A stretch of 64,000 bases of DNA from Anaerolineales bacterium. GTDB lineage: Bacteria; Chloroflexota; Anaerolineae; 4572-78; J111. The first letter of the stretch is position 1, and each line of letters opens with the position of its first letter. The notes under the pieces are model-generated. The model searched no databases. It worked only from the letters and a program-made list of their open reading frames with translations, and was not told the DNA's origin. Shown piece by piece: positions 36,161-45,135 of the stretch. The stretch is taken from positions 34,822 through 98,821 of the forward strand of contig JACKAT010000018.1 in assembly GCA_020634935.1 (NCBI GenBank). Direction: 5' to 3'. The position numbers and the translations under genes were made by a program.

Positions 36161-37122
36161 ACGAAGGTCTGAGCATTTTAGCCATTATCGTCGGCATTGC
36201 CCACTCCGGCATCCGGCTGGCCACCCCTTACCTGTACGCCGCCATCGGCGAAACCTTTGCCCAGCGCTCCGGTGTGTTGAATCTGGGGGTTGAGGGCATT
36301 ATGCTGATGGGCGCTTTCGGCGGCTTTTATGTGACCTTTGTGACCGGCAACGTGATTTTGGGCCTGCTGGCCGCGGCTCTGGTTGGCGCGATAATGGGCC
36401 TGATTATGGCCTTTATTAGCGTTACCCTCAATGCGGAACAAGGCATCAGCGGCATTGGTCTTTACTTACTGGGCTTGGGCGCGTCGAGCCTGCTCTTTAA
36501 AACGCTGCTGGGGACGGTAGAAGGGGTTGACGGCTTTTCAGAGCTTAAGTTTTGCCTGGCCAGCGTTGGCATCGCCTCGAATTTTTGTTTGAGTGACATT
36601 CCCGTTTTTGGCGAAATTTTTCTCAGTCACAGTGTTATTGTTTACGGCGCGTTCGCGCTGGTGCCGGTAGCCTGGTGGGTGCTCAACAAAACCACCTGGG
36701 GTTTGAGCATCCGGGCCGTGGGCCAAAATCCCCAAGCAGCCGACTCGTTGGGTGTGAGTGTGGCCCGGGTCCGCTATATGACCGTCACCTTTGGCGGGCT
36801 GCTGGCCGGCATTGCCGGAGCGTCGCTGTCGATTTCGCTGCTGAATATCTTTCAAGAAGGGATGACCAACGGTCAGGGCTTTATCGCGGTGGCGCTGGTT
36901 TATTTCGGCAGTTGGACGCCGGTTGGCGTGCTGCTGGGGGCGCTGCTGTTTAGTTTGGTCAACGCCTTGCAGCTTTGGGTGCAGGTGCTGGGTCTTAACA
37001 TCCCCTCTGACGTAGCGGTTATGATGCCGTATTTGTTGACTATTCTGGCCCTGGCCTTTCCGTTCAAACGGGCGTTACAACCAGCGGCGCTCACCAAACC
37101 TTTTGAACGAGGCGAAAATTAA
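36157..37122 (+). CDS. BMP-type nucleoside ABC transporter permease 2, system A
   Basis: A 321-residue YufQ/NupQ-like permease. I start at ATG 36157 (MNEGLSILAIIVGIAHSG), which overlaps the previous stop by 4 bp and follows GGAGGAG; the longer frame lies inside the upstream gene. Landmarks: AQRSGVLNLGVEGIMLMGAF and RAVGQNPQAADSLGVSVARV. Confidence 0.91.
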   Translation: MNEGLSILAIIVGIAHSGIRLATPYLYAAIGETFAQRSGVLNLGVEGIMLMGAFGGFYVTFVTGNVILGLLAAALVGAIMGLIMAFISVTLNAEQGISGIGLYLLGLGASSLLFKTLLGTVEGVDGFSELKFCLASVGIASNFCLSDIPVFGEIFLSHSVIVYGAFALVPVAWWVLNKTTWGLSIRAVGQNPQAADSLGVSVARVRYMTVTFGGLLAGIAGASLSISLLNIFQEGMTNGQGFIAVALVYFGSWTPVGVLLGALLFSLVNALQLWVQVLGLNIPSDVAVMMPYLLTILALAFPFKRALQPAALTKPFERGEN

Positions 37123-37238
37123 GGTTTTACCCCGTAACATAAACGTAGTATAATCGTTACCTAATAGTAGGGTAACTATAGAGTTAGCGGTTCTTAGCGC
37201 ATTATATAGAAACTAAGTGCCGTAACGACAAAAAAATT

Positions 37239-37346
37239 TACCGGAGCGACAAAGCTGGCTTTGTCATCCACGATGGGGTCAAAGTAAACTTTGACGCTCC
37301 AGACCATTATTTTCACGATGGGGTCAAAGTAAACTTTGACGCTCCA
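37239..37346. repeat. Palindromic repeat cluster
   Basis: GACAAAGCTGGCTTTGTC and two copies of GTCAAAGTAAACTTTGAC followed by GCTCC, in the gap before the binding-protein gene. Same family as 417-747. Confidence 0.65.
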
Positions 37347-37485
37347 GAGTATTATTTTCAAGGGGGTGATGCCTAAATCGTAACAAACAACGCTTTTTGC
37401 TTTCAATAACAACCTATAACTACCATCTAAATGTTTAATATAAAAATTTTGCATTAACGCTTTGTCTATGGAGGAGAATGAAACA

Positions 37486-39843
37486 ATGCGTAACAAGTTG
37501 TACCTATTAACTATCCTGCTTATCATTGCTATGCTAGCCGCAGCTTGCGGTGGGGCAACCCCTGAGCCGGCGGCGCCGGCCGCCGCCCCGGCCACCGAGG
37601 AACCGGCCGCCGCTGAAGCCCCGGCCACCGAAGAGGCCATGGCCGAAGCCCCGGCCACCGAAGAAGCCATGGCCGCAGAACCCGCCGCGCCCGCCGAGGA
37701 AGACCCCCTCGGGACCGTCGTCATTCCCGCCGGCGACCCCATCCGCCTCGCTTCCGCGCTCGTCATCGCCGGCCCCAACGAAACCCTCGGCACCGACTCC
37801 CAAACCGGCATCGAAGTCGCCATCAAAGAACGCGGCGATGTCGCCGGCCATCCCGTCGAACTCGTCCCCGAGGATGACGGCTGCTCCGCCGAAGGCGGCC
37901 AAACCGCCGCCACCAAGATTGCCTCCGATGACTCCATCGTCGCCGTGGTCGGCCACAGCTGCTCCTCGTCCTGTACCCCCGCCGCTCCCATCTACAACGA
38001 TGCCGGCCTGACCATGATTTCACCCTCCTGCACCGCCCCCGCTCTGACCGGCGATGGCCACGTGCCTAGCTTCCTGCGCACCGCCCACAACGACAACGTC
38101 CAGGGTCGGGTTATGGCCGAATTCGTCTTCAATGAACTCGGCTTGACCACCGCCGCCACCATCCACGACGGCTCGCCCTACGCCGAACAACTCCAACAAG
38201 TCTTCGCCGACACCTTCACCCAACTCGGCGGCACCATCACCGCCCAAGAAGCGGTCAACGTCGGCGACACCGATATGCGCCCCGTCCTGACCTCCATCGC
38301 CACCGCCTCGCCCGAATTCCTGTACTATCCGGTCTTCATCGCCGAAGGCGGCTTCATCACCAGCCAAGCCAAAGAAGTGGCCGGCCTGGAAGCCACCGTC
38401 CTGGCCGGAGCCGATGGTATGATTTCGCCCGACTTTGTGGCCGCCGCCGGCGAAGCCTCCGAAGGCATGTACGTTAGCGGTCCCAACCTGACCTTCAGCG
38501 GGGCCACCTACGACCAATTCCTGGCCGACTATGTCGATATCCTCGGTCAAGAGCCGGTCAGCGCCTTCCACGCCCACGCCTTTGATGCCACCAACATGAT
38601 TTTCGACGCCATTGAAAAAGTAGCCACGACCGATGCCGACGGCAACACGGTCATCGGCAAGCAAGCCCTGCGCGATGCCTTGTACGCCACCTCCGGTTTA
38701 GAAGGCATCACCGGCACCATCACCTGCCACGAAAACGGCGACTGCGCCGACCCGGAAATTGTGGTCAGCCAAATCCAAGGCGGCGAGTATGTGCCGGTCT
38801 TTGGCGGCGCCATGGCCCCTGAAGCCGAAGCCACCGAAGAAGCCATGCCAGCCGAAGCCACTGAAGAAGCTATGGCCGCCGAAGCCACCGAAGAAGCCAT
38901 GGCCGGAGGCGACGCCATGAGCCTCGACATTGAGCCGGTGCGGATCGCCGTGGTGATGCCCAGCACCACCACCGACCTGGCCTGGAGCCAGGCGCTCTAC
39001 GACGCCTTACTCGAAATTCAGGCTGCCGCCGGCGGGGAAGGTGTGGTCGAGATTGCTGTAACCGAGAATATGTTCAATGTGACCGATGCCGCCGCGGCCT
39101 TACGCGACTACGCGGATGGCGGCTACGACATCGTCATTGCCCACGGCACCCAATACGGCAGCTCGATGTTTGAAATCGCCCCCGACTTCCCCGACACCAC
39201 CTTTGCCTGGGGAACCGCCACCGATACCGGTGAAAGCGAAGGGCTAACCAACGTCTTCGCCTACGAAGCCCGCGCTGAGCAAGGCGGTTACGTTAACGGC
39301 GTGTTGGCGGCTACCATGTCCAAATCCGGGGTCATCGGCGTAGTTGGCCCGGTTGAAGCCGGCGACGCCAAGCTTTATATCGACGGCTTCAAAGCCGGCG
39401 CTGAAGCCACCAACCCGGATGTTACCGTCAACATCTCCTACACCGGCTCCTTTGGCGACACCGCTTTGGCCGCCGAAGCCGCCCGGACCCACATCAACGC
39501 CGGGGCTGACATCTTAACCGGTTCGGCCCAGCAAGTTGTCGGCGCTATCGGGGTGGCCGAAGAGGAAGGCGTACCCTGGATGGGGACGCAATCCGACCAA
39601 AGCCCGCTGGCGCCTGATATCGTGGTGGCCACTCAGCTCTACGACTGGACCGATGTGCTGGTTGACATCATCAAGAAGCACCAAGCCGGTGAACTGGGCG
39701 GTACGGCTTACGCCCTAACCCTGGAAAACGGCGGCCTAAAAATGGTCTATAATGAGGACATTGCCGGCGCCGACGCGATCAAAGCCGCGATGGATGCCGA
39801 CGCCGCTATCACTGCCGGTGAGATCACGGTTACGGTTGAGTAG
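37486..39843 (+). CDS. Fused LIVBP-BMP double substrate-binding lipoprotein, system A
   Basis: A protein of about 785 residues. I start at ATG 37486, which has GGAGGAG 9 nt upstream and gives a clean lipoprotein signal (MRNKLYLLTILLIIAMLAA, then CGG). Domain 1 (about residues 60-425) is a leucine/branched-chain-binding type domain (ASDDSIVAVVGHSCSSSCTP, FAHAF-like FHAHAFDATNMIFDA). A linker of EATEEAM repeats follows. Domain 2 (about 480-785) is a BMP/PnrA-like nucleoside-binding domain (VMPSTTTDLAWSQALYDALL, GVIGVVGPVEAGDAKLYIDG). Such receptors are normally separate proteins serving different permease classes. The adjacent permeases fit the BMP half. Confidence 0.88.
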   Translation: MRNKLYLLTILLIIAMLAAACGGATPEPAAPAAAPATEEPAAAEAPATEEAMAEAPATEEAMAAEPAAPAEEDPLGTVVIPAGDPIRLASALVIAGPNETLGTDSQTGIEVAIKERGDVAGHPVELVPEDDGCSAEGGQTAATKIASDDSIVAVVGHSCSSSCTPAAPIYNDAGLTMISPSCTAPALTGDGHVPSFLRTAHNDNVQGRVMAEFVFNELGLTTAATIHDGSPYAEQLQQVFADTFTQLGGTITAQEAVNVGDTDMRPVLTSIATASPEFLYYPVFIAEGGFITSQAKEVAGLEATVLAGADGMISPDFVAAAGEASEGMYVSGPNLTFSGATYDQFLADYVDILGQEPVSAFHAHAFDATNMIFDAIEKVATTDADGNTVIGKQALRDALYATSGLEGITGTITCHENGDCADPEIVVSQIQGGEYVPVFGGAMAPEAEATEEAMPAEATEEAMAAEATEEAMAGGDAMSLDIEPVRIAVVMPSTTTDLAWSQALYDALLEIQAAAGGEGVVEIAVTENMFNVTDAAAALRDYADGGYDIVIAHGTQYGSSMFEIAPDFPDTTFAWGTATDTGESEGLTNVFAYEARAEQGGYVNGVLAATMSKSGVIGVVGPVEAGDAKLYIDGFKAGAEATNPDVTVNISYTGSFGDTALAAEAARTHINAGADILTGSAQQVVGAIGVAEEEGVPWMGTQSDQSPLAPDIVVATQLYDWTDVLVDIIKKHQAGELGGTAYALTLENGGLKMVYNEDIAGADAIKAAMDADAAITAGEITVTVE

Positions 39844-39910
39844 ATAAGTTGGCAGGAGATTGGAGGCCCCTGCTCTTTTTCCCCTCCAATCTCCTCTGAA
39901 AATAAAAACT

Positions 39911-40051
39911 TGGAGCGTCAAAGTTTACTTTGATCTCTGGAGCGTCAAAGTTTACTTTGACCTCTGGAGCGTCAAAGTTTACTTTGACCTCTGGAGCGTC
40001 AAAGTTTACTTTGACCTCAACATGAATGACAAAGCAAGCTTTGTCGCTCCA
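39911..40051. repeat. Four tandem 27-bp GTCAAAGTTTACTTTGA units
   Basis: TGGAGCGTCAAAGTTTACTT units start at 39911, 39938, 39965 and 39992, followed by GACAAAGCAAGCTTTGTC. These are tandem copies of the palindromic family seen elsewhere. Short ORFs across them (VKVNFDAPE repeats) are artefacts of the 27-bp period. Confidence 0.8.
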
Positions 40052-40139
40052 ATACATTTTCATTGGTAATTGGTTATTGGTCATTAGGGTGAATCGCTAA
40101 CGACCAATCATGAACTACCAAGCAAATTGTAGGTGACCG

Positions 40140-41693
40140 ATGACACAAACCAATCTCCTGCCCTCCGGCTTGCCGCGTATCGACTCGATGGAGATGCGCG
40201 GTATCGTCAAACGATTTCCTGGCGTTTTAGCCAACGATCACGTCAACTTCGATGTCAAAGCCGGCGAAATTCACGCGTTGCTCGGCGAAAACGGCGCGGG
40301 TAAAAGCACGTTAATGAAAATTTTGTACGGCTTGTACCAGCCGGATGAAGGCGAAATTTTGCTCAACGGCCAGCCGATTCAGATCAACTCGCCGTCCGAC
40401 TCCATCCGGCACGGTATCGGGATGATTCACCAGCACTTTATGCTGGTCGATTCGCTGACGGTGGCCGAAAATGTGGCTTTGGGCTTAAAATCAAAGCGCG
40501 AACCTCGCCTGGATTTGAACGAGGTCCGCACCCGAATTCGAGAATTGGCCGACAGTTACGGGTTACAAGTTGATCCCGATGCCATCGTATCGCGTCTGGC
40601 GGTCGGCCAGCAGCAGCGGGTGGAAATTATCAAGGCGCTCTACCGGGGCGCGGCCCTGCTGGTGCTCGATGAACCGACCGCGGTTTTAACGCCGCAGGAG
40701 GTTGATGATCTCTTTGTCATTTTCAAACAAATGGCCCAAGATGGTCACGCCCTTATTTTTATTTCGCACAAACTTCATGAAATATATGCGTTGACCCATC
40801 GGGTGACCGTGCTGCGCGATGGCCAGATGGTCGGCACCCGGCCCACCGTCGAGGTAACGAAAGAAGATTTGGCCGGCATGATGGTTGGCCGTGAGGTGCT
40901 GCTGGAGCGGGTCCGGCCGCCGGCCACGTTGGGCGAAGTGCGGATGAAATTAAACCACGTCAACGCCATAAACGACCACCACACCCCGGTTCTGCGCGAT
41001 GTCAGTTTTGAGGTTCGCAGCGGCGAGATTGTGGGTGTGGCCGGGGTATCGGGTAATGGGCAAAAACAGTTAGCCGATGCCATCGCCGGCCTCCATGCGG
41101 TATCCGGTGGACAGATAACGCTGGAAGGGAAAGAGGTGACCCACCTTAGCCCCGCCGAAATGATCGATGCCGGGCTGTCGTACATTCCTGAAGAACGAAT
41201 GCACGATGGCGCGATCAAAGATTTCACTGTCGAGGAAAACCTGATTCTGCAAGATCATATCCGCCCCCCCTACACCAAGGGTATTTTTCTCGACTTCAAA
41301 TACATCGCCCGGCATGCCCAAGAGATGATTAACAGCTTTAATGTCAAAACGCCCAGTAAGGATACACCCCTTAAAAATTTATCCGGTGGTAACATCCAAA
41401 AACTGATTCTGGCCCGCGAATTAGCCCGCCAGCCTCGGGTGTTAATTGCCGCCCAACCCACGCGGGGGGTTGATATCGGGGCCACGGAATATATCCACAA
41501 CCAACTGCTTCAACAGCGAGCCGAGGGGTTAGCCACCCTGCTGATTTCGGAAGATTTAGATGAAGTGCGTGCATTATCAGACCGGATCATGGTGATGTAT
41601 GGCGGCGAGGTTATGGGTATTGTGGATAATAGTACGACAACTGTTGCAGAGCTAGGTCTAATGATGGCCGGCGAAAAACAGACTGCCTCATAG
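40140..41693 (+). CDS. Nucleoside ABC transporter ATPase (double NBD), system A
   Basis: A 517-residue RbsA/YufO-like ATPase with two nucleotide-binding domains. NBD1: Walker A GENGAGKST, Q-loop HQHFML, Walker B LLVLDEPTAVLTPQE. NBD2 has the degenerate P-loop GVSGNGQKQLADAIAG and signature LSGGNIQKLILARELA, the usual asymmetry of this group. It powers the system A permeases and lies last in the operon. Confidence 0.94.
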   Translation: MTQTNLLPSGLPRIDSMEMRGIVKRFPGVLANDHVNFDVKAGEIHALLGENGAGKSTLMKILYGLYQPDEGEILLNGQPIQINSPSDSIRHGIGMIHQHFMLVDSLTVAENVALGLKSKREPRLDLNEVRTRIRELADSYGLQVDPDAIVSRLAVGQQQRVEIIKALYRGAALLVLDEPTAVLTPQEVDDLFVIFKQMAQDGHALIFISHKLHEIYALTHRVTVLRDGQMVGTRPTVEVTKEDLAGMMVGREVLLERVRPPATLGEVRMKLNHVNAINDHHTPVLRDVSFEVRSGEIVGVAGVSGNGQKQLADAIAGLHAVSGGQITLEGKEVTHLSPAEMIDAGLSYIPEERMHDGAIKDFTVEENLILQDHIRPPYTKGIFLDFKYIARHAQEMINSFNVKTPSKDTPLKNLSGGNIQKLILARELARQPRVLIAAQPTRGVDIGATEYIHNQLLQQRAEGLATLLISEDLDEVRALSDRIMVMYGGEVMGIVDNSTTTVAELGLMMAGEKQTAS

Positions 41694-41727
41694 TGCCCTT
41701 AAAATAGGGTGAGATTTACTCTACGAA

Positions 41728-41756
41728 TTGACAACTTTACCAAACTATGTTACGCT
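41728..41756 (+). promoter_or_regulatory. Putative promoter for the LysM-like repeat protein
   Basis: TTGACA (41728-41733), 17-nt spacer, TACGCT (41751-41756). The -35 is perfect, the -10 poor. A terminator-like hairpin starts about 26 nt after the expected start site. Confidence 0.4.
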
Positions 41757-41788
41757 TGGGGGCGCTAATTTAATAAAGCTTGGCCGCG

Positions 41789-41834
41789 AAGCCCTCGACG
41801 ATGAATGGTCTATCAAAATGTTCGAGGGTTTTCT
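41789..41834 (+). terminator. Terminator-like hairpin before the LysM-like gene
   Basis: CCCTCGA (41792) pairs with TCGAGGG (41822), followed by TTTTCTAGTTTTTT. It may end the system A transcript or attenuate the next gene. The stem arms match those of the glnN leader hairpin. Confidence 0.6.
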
Positions 41835-41974
41835 AGTTTTTTATAACCATTAGGAGAAGAAGGAGGTTATAGATTATCGAGACCATTTTCGACCTAGCAT
41901 CAAATCCCCTTGCTACTATATAAGCAAACCAACGACCGAATATAAATTTAATAATTTGGAGGAGTATATATATT

Positions 41975-42685
41975 ATGAAGAAGGTTTTAAAGACCGTTAG
42001 TCTGGTGTCTCTGCTGGGCTTAATTGCTATTTTAGTGCCTACCTTTGCCTTAGCCCAAGACCCAACCGCCGAACCAACCATGGAAGGCACGATGGAAGCG
42101 ACCATGGAAGCCACGATGGAACCGACGATGGAAGCGACGATGGAAGCCACCATGGAACCGACGATGGAAGCCACGATGGAAGCCACGATGGAAGCCACGA
42201 TGGAAGCCACGATGGAAGCCACGATGGAACCGACGGTTGAAGGCACCGTGGAAGCTATGCCGGCCGACGCCGGCGGCGTTGTGTGCGATACTGATGTTAT
42301 CGTCCAAGCCGATGACTGGCTGTCAAAACTGGCCGAGAAGTTCCTGGGCGATGTTCTGGCTTATCAGGTCATTGCTGATGCCACCAATGCCAAAGCCGCC
42401 GTTGACAGCAGCTACGCCACCATCGACAACGTTGATATCATCGAAATCGGCTGGAAACTGTGCGTCCCGGCCTCAACCACCGAAGAAATGATGATGGAAG
42501 CCACCGCCGAGCCGACTGAAGAAATGATGATGGAAGCCACAATGGAAGCGACCATGGAACCAACCATGGAAGCGACTATGGAAGCGACTATGGAAGCGAC
42601 GATGGAACCAACCATGGAAGCGACCATGGAACCGACCATGGAAGCCACGATGGAACCGACTGTCGAACCAACGGCTGAACCATAA
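41975..42685 (+). CDS. Secreted LysM-like protein with MEAT/MEPT repeats
   Basis: A 236-residue protein: signal peptide to about residue 27 (FALA|QDPTA), a run of TMEATMEAT/TMEPTMEAT repeats, then one LysM-like domain (about residues 100-160: DVIVQADDWLSKLAEKFLGD ... IIEIGWKLCVPA), then a second run of the same repeats. LysM domains bind peptidoglycan-type glycans, so a wall- or matrix-associated protein is plausible. The LysM-like part is closely similar to the N-terminal domain of the next gene's binding protein. A strong terminator follows. The function of the Met/Glu/Ala/Thr repeats is unknown. Confidence 0.75.
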   Translation: MKKVLKTVSLVSLLGLIAILVPTFALAQDPTAEPTMEGTMEATMEATMEPTMEATMEATMEPTMEATMEATMEATMEATMEATMEPTVEGTVEAMPADAGGVVCDTDVIVQADDWLSKLAEKFLGDVLAYQVIADATNAKAAVDSSYATIDNVDIIEIGWKLCVPASTTEEMMMEATAEPTEEMMMEATMEATMEPTMEATMEATMEATMEPTMEATMEPTMEATMEPTVEPTAEP

Positions 42686-42707
42686 ATCAGCGAATACGAT
42701 TCTGAAC

Positions 42708-42745
42708 GATCAGGAGCCAAAAATAATATTTTTGGCTCCTGATCA
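42708..42745 (+). terminator. Strong hairpin terminator after the LysM-like gene
   Basis: GATCAGGAGCCAAAAATA pairs perfectly with TATTTTTGGCTCCTGATC, giving an 18-bp stem with an internal T5. Near-perfect symmetry could also let it work in both directions. Confidence 0.75.
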
Positions 42746-42905
42746 GTGAACTTAAGTTCGTCAATTAGTTGAACAGGTAGCTAAAAACCGACTACCCCCT
42801 ATCTACCTAAGCCACTACTTAGCCAACCCATTAGCCAAACCAACCCAACTAACTATTAATCTAACCATTTTTCGCAGTAGAAAGCCTTAAAAGGAGAAAG
42901 CCTAT

Positions 42906-44546
42906 ATGAACCTTTTGAACAAAGTTGTAATAACCTCAGCCTTATTTATTTTATTACTCCTGATGCCTTCCATGGCGCTAGCTCAAGATCCTACCGCCGA
43001 GCCCACCGAAGAAGCGATGATGGCAGCCACCGCGGAACCGACTGAAGAAATGATGATGGAAGCCACCGCGGAACCAACCGAGGAAATCATGATGGAAGCC
43101 ACCGAAGAGGCTATGGAAGAATCGATGGCCGACGATGCCGGCGGCATTACCTGTGAGTCGGACGTTATTGTTCAGGCTGACGACTGGCTGTCGAAAATTG
43201 CCGAAAAAGCCTTTGGCGATGTCCTAACCTATCCGGCCATTGCTGAAGCCTCCACGGCCAAAGCAGCGGTTGACAGCAGCTACTCGGCCATCGAGGATGT
43301 CAATGTCATCGAGCCGGGCTGGAAGCTGTGCATTCCCAGCGCCACCTACGCTGAAAGTGTTTTAGGCCTGGCCCCGGAAACAACCGAAGCCGCCAGCGCT
43401 GACACGATTCAGATCCCTACCATTGAAGAAGGCAAAACGAACGTGGCCTTTGTGTATGTTGGCCCCATCGGCGATGGCGGCTGGACTTATGCCCACAACC
43501 AAGGTCGCCTCTACCTGGAGAAGGCTCTGGGTGACACCGTTAATACCGCCTACCTGGAAAGCGTCCCTGAAGGCGCTGACGCCGAACGGGTTATTCGCAA
43601 CCTGGCCCGCCAGGGATTTGATGTCATCATCACCACCTCCTTCGGTTATATGGACCCGACTGCCGTTGTGGCTGAAGAATTCCCCGATACTGCTTTCATT
43701 CACGTAACGGGCCAAAAGAAAAATGCCACCAACTTTGGTAACGTTATGGGCTCTATGGAACAAATGAAATATCTGGCCGGGATGATTGCCGGGGCGAAAG
43801 CCGCTCAAGACGGTTCTAACCGCGTCGGGATTATTGCGCCGTTCCCCATTGCCGAAGTTATCCGCTTGTCAAACGCGGCTGCTTTAGGCATGAAACGCAC
43901 CTGTCCCGACTGCGTGATGGATATCCGCTGGATCTTCACCTGGTTCGACCCCGTCCTGGAACGCGAAGCGGCTGAGTCGATGCTGGATGCGGGCGCAACA
44001 GTGATTATTACCGGGTCTGATACCCCCGGCCCGGTCCAAGCCGCCGGTGAACGTGGTCTAACGGGTATCGCCTATGACAGCGAAAACGCCTGCTTTGGCC
44101 TGGAAGCATACTGTTTAACCGTACCCTACTGGAACTGGGGGCCGATTTACACCGATATCGTCAAAGGTGTGCAGGATGGCACCTGGGTTCCCGAAGACTA
44201 CTACGGCTCGGCCGCCGACGGTATGCTGGGCCTTTATGGCTTTATGGAAGGCCAAGAACCTTATCCCAGTGTCCCTGAATCGGTTATTCCTGATGTTCAA
44301 GGCCTGCTGGGCCAAATGCAAGCCGACGAGTTTACCCGCTTCGATATCTTCACCGGACCGATCAACGACAACCAGGGTAACGAAGTGATCCCGGCCGGGG
44401 TTAGTTTAACCCAGTCTGATCTGGAAGGGTTATCCGAAGGCTACATGTCAGCCTTCGACATTACCGGACGCGAGCCCTGCACCATTTGTATGGACTTCCT
44501 GGTGGATGGGTTTGACCCGGCTGCTGAAATTCCTCCGCTGAACTAA
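42906..44546 (+). CDS. LysM-like plus BMP-family nucleoside-binding protein, system B
   Basis: A 546-residue secreted protein. A signal peptide ends near residue 26 (SMALA|QD), without a lipobox Cys. A Met/Glu/Ala/Thr-rich stretch and a LysM-like domain (about 80-142: DVIVQADDWLSKIAEKAFGD ... VIEPGWKLCIP) precede a BMP/PnrA-like domain (about 170-540: FVYVGPIGDGGWTYAHNQGR, IITTSFGYMDPTAVVAEEFP). Lipid anchoring seems replaced by a LysM-like anchor. It is the receptor gene for the system B ATPase and permeases downstream. The preceding gene shares its LysM-like part. Confidence 0.88.
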   Translation: MNLLNKVVITSALFILLLLMPSMALAQDPTAEPTEEAMMAATAEPTEEMMMEATAEPTEEIMMEATEEAMEESMADDAGGITCESDVIVQADDWLSKIAEKAFGDVLTYPAIAEASTAKAAVDSSYSAIEDVNVIEPGWKLCIPSATYAESVLGLAPETTEAASADTIQIPTIEEGKTNVAFVYVGPIGDGGWTYAHNQGRLYLEKALGDTVNTAYLESVPEGADAERVIRNLARQGFDVIITTSFGYMDPTAVVAEEFPDTAFIHVTGQKKNATNFGNVMGSMEQMKYLAGMIAGAKAAQDGSNRVGIIAPFPIAEVIRLSNAAALGMKRTCPDCVMDIRWIFTWFDPVLEREAAESMLDAGATVIITGSDTPGPVQAAGERGLTGIAYDSENACFGLEAYCLTVPYWNWGPIYTDIVKGVQDGTWVPEDYYGSAADGMLGLYGFMEGQEPYPSVPESVIPDVQGLLGQMQADEFTRFDIFTGPINDNQGNEVIPAGVSLTQSDLEGLSEGYMSAFDITGREPCTICMDFLVDGFDPAAEIPPLN

Positions 44547-44578
44547 GGTTGGCGGCAGCGTGATTTTCTAGTATACTT

Positions 44579-44611
44579 GGGCGCGGAATGAAGAGTTCCG
44601 CGCCCTTCTTA
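44579..44611 (+). terminator. Terminator after the system B binding-protein gene
   Basis: GGGCGCGGAA pairs with TTCCGCGCCC around a 7-nt loop, followed by TTCTTATTT. Partial read-through could lower ATPase and permease relative to the binding protein. Confidence 0.75.
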
Positions 44612-44634
44612 TTTAATCACTCCTACGATATCTC

Positions 44635-45135
44635 ATGAAACAAACTATAACCAAACTTTACCAATATAATTATTGGGCCAATCATCTTATTTTAGCCAAA
44701 GCTGCCCAGGTGACAGAGGCACAATTCACCACGCCAACCGGCTTTAGCGCCGGCAGTTTGCGCAGGACGCTGGTTCATACTCTGGGGGCCGAATACATCT
44801 GGCGCTCTCGCTGCCAGTTAGGAGTGTCGCCCTCAGCGATGCTCCAAGAAGCCGATTTTCCAACCTTGGCTTCAATTACCAGCCGCTGGCAAGAAGAAGA
44901 AACCGCAATGCTGGCCTATGTTGAGTCGTTGACCGATGATGACCTGGGCCAAACTATCGCCTATACCAACATATCGGGGACAACGTCTTATGAGACCCAA
45001 TTGGGTGATATTTTGCACCACCTGGCTTTGCATGGAATGCAGCATCGCAGCGAGATGGCCGCCATACTGACCAGCTATGGGCAGTCGCCCGGCGACATCG
45101 ATTTTATTGTATTTTTGAGGAGGACATCCTCGTGA
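44635..45135 (+). CDS. DinB family protein
   Basis: A 166-residue four-helix-bundle DinB-like protein. The probable metal triad is H48 (TLVHTLGAEYIW), H133 and H137 (LHGMQHRSEM). DinB/BstA proteins are often thiol-linked metal-dependent transferases; the substrate here is unknown. Its stop overlaps the GTG start of the system B ATPase, so it is translationally coupled to a transporter operon, an odd neighbour. Confidence 0.85.
   Translation: MKQTITKLYQYNYWANHLILAKAAQVTEAQFTTPTGFSAGSLRRTLVHTLGAEYIWRSRCQLGVSPSAMLQEADFPTLASITSRWQEEETAMLAYVESLTDDDLGQTIAYTNISGTTSYETQLGDILHHLALHGMQHRSEMAAILTSYGQSPGDIDFIVFLRRTSS

Noticed and set aside
39830..40084. ORFs with VKVNFDAPE or WSVKVYFDL repeats
   Set aside because: They are translations of four tandem 27-bp palindromic repeats. 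The period divisible by three keeps frames open by chance.
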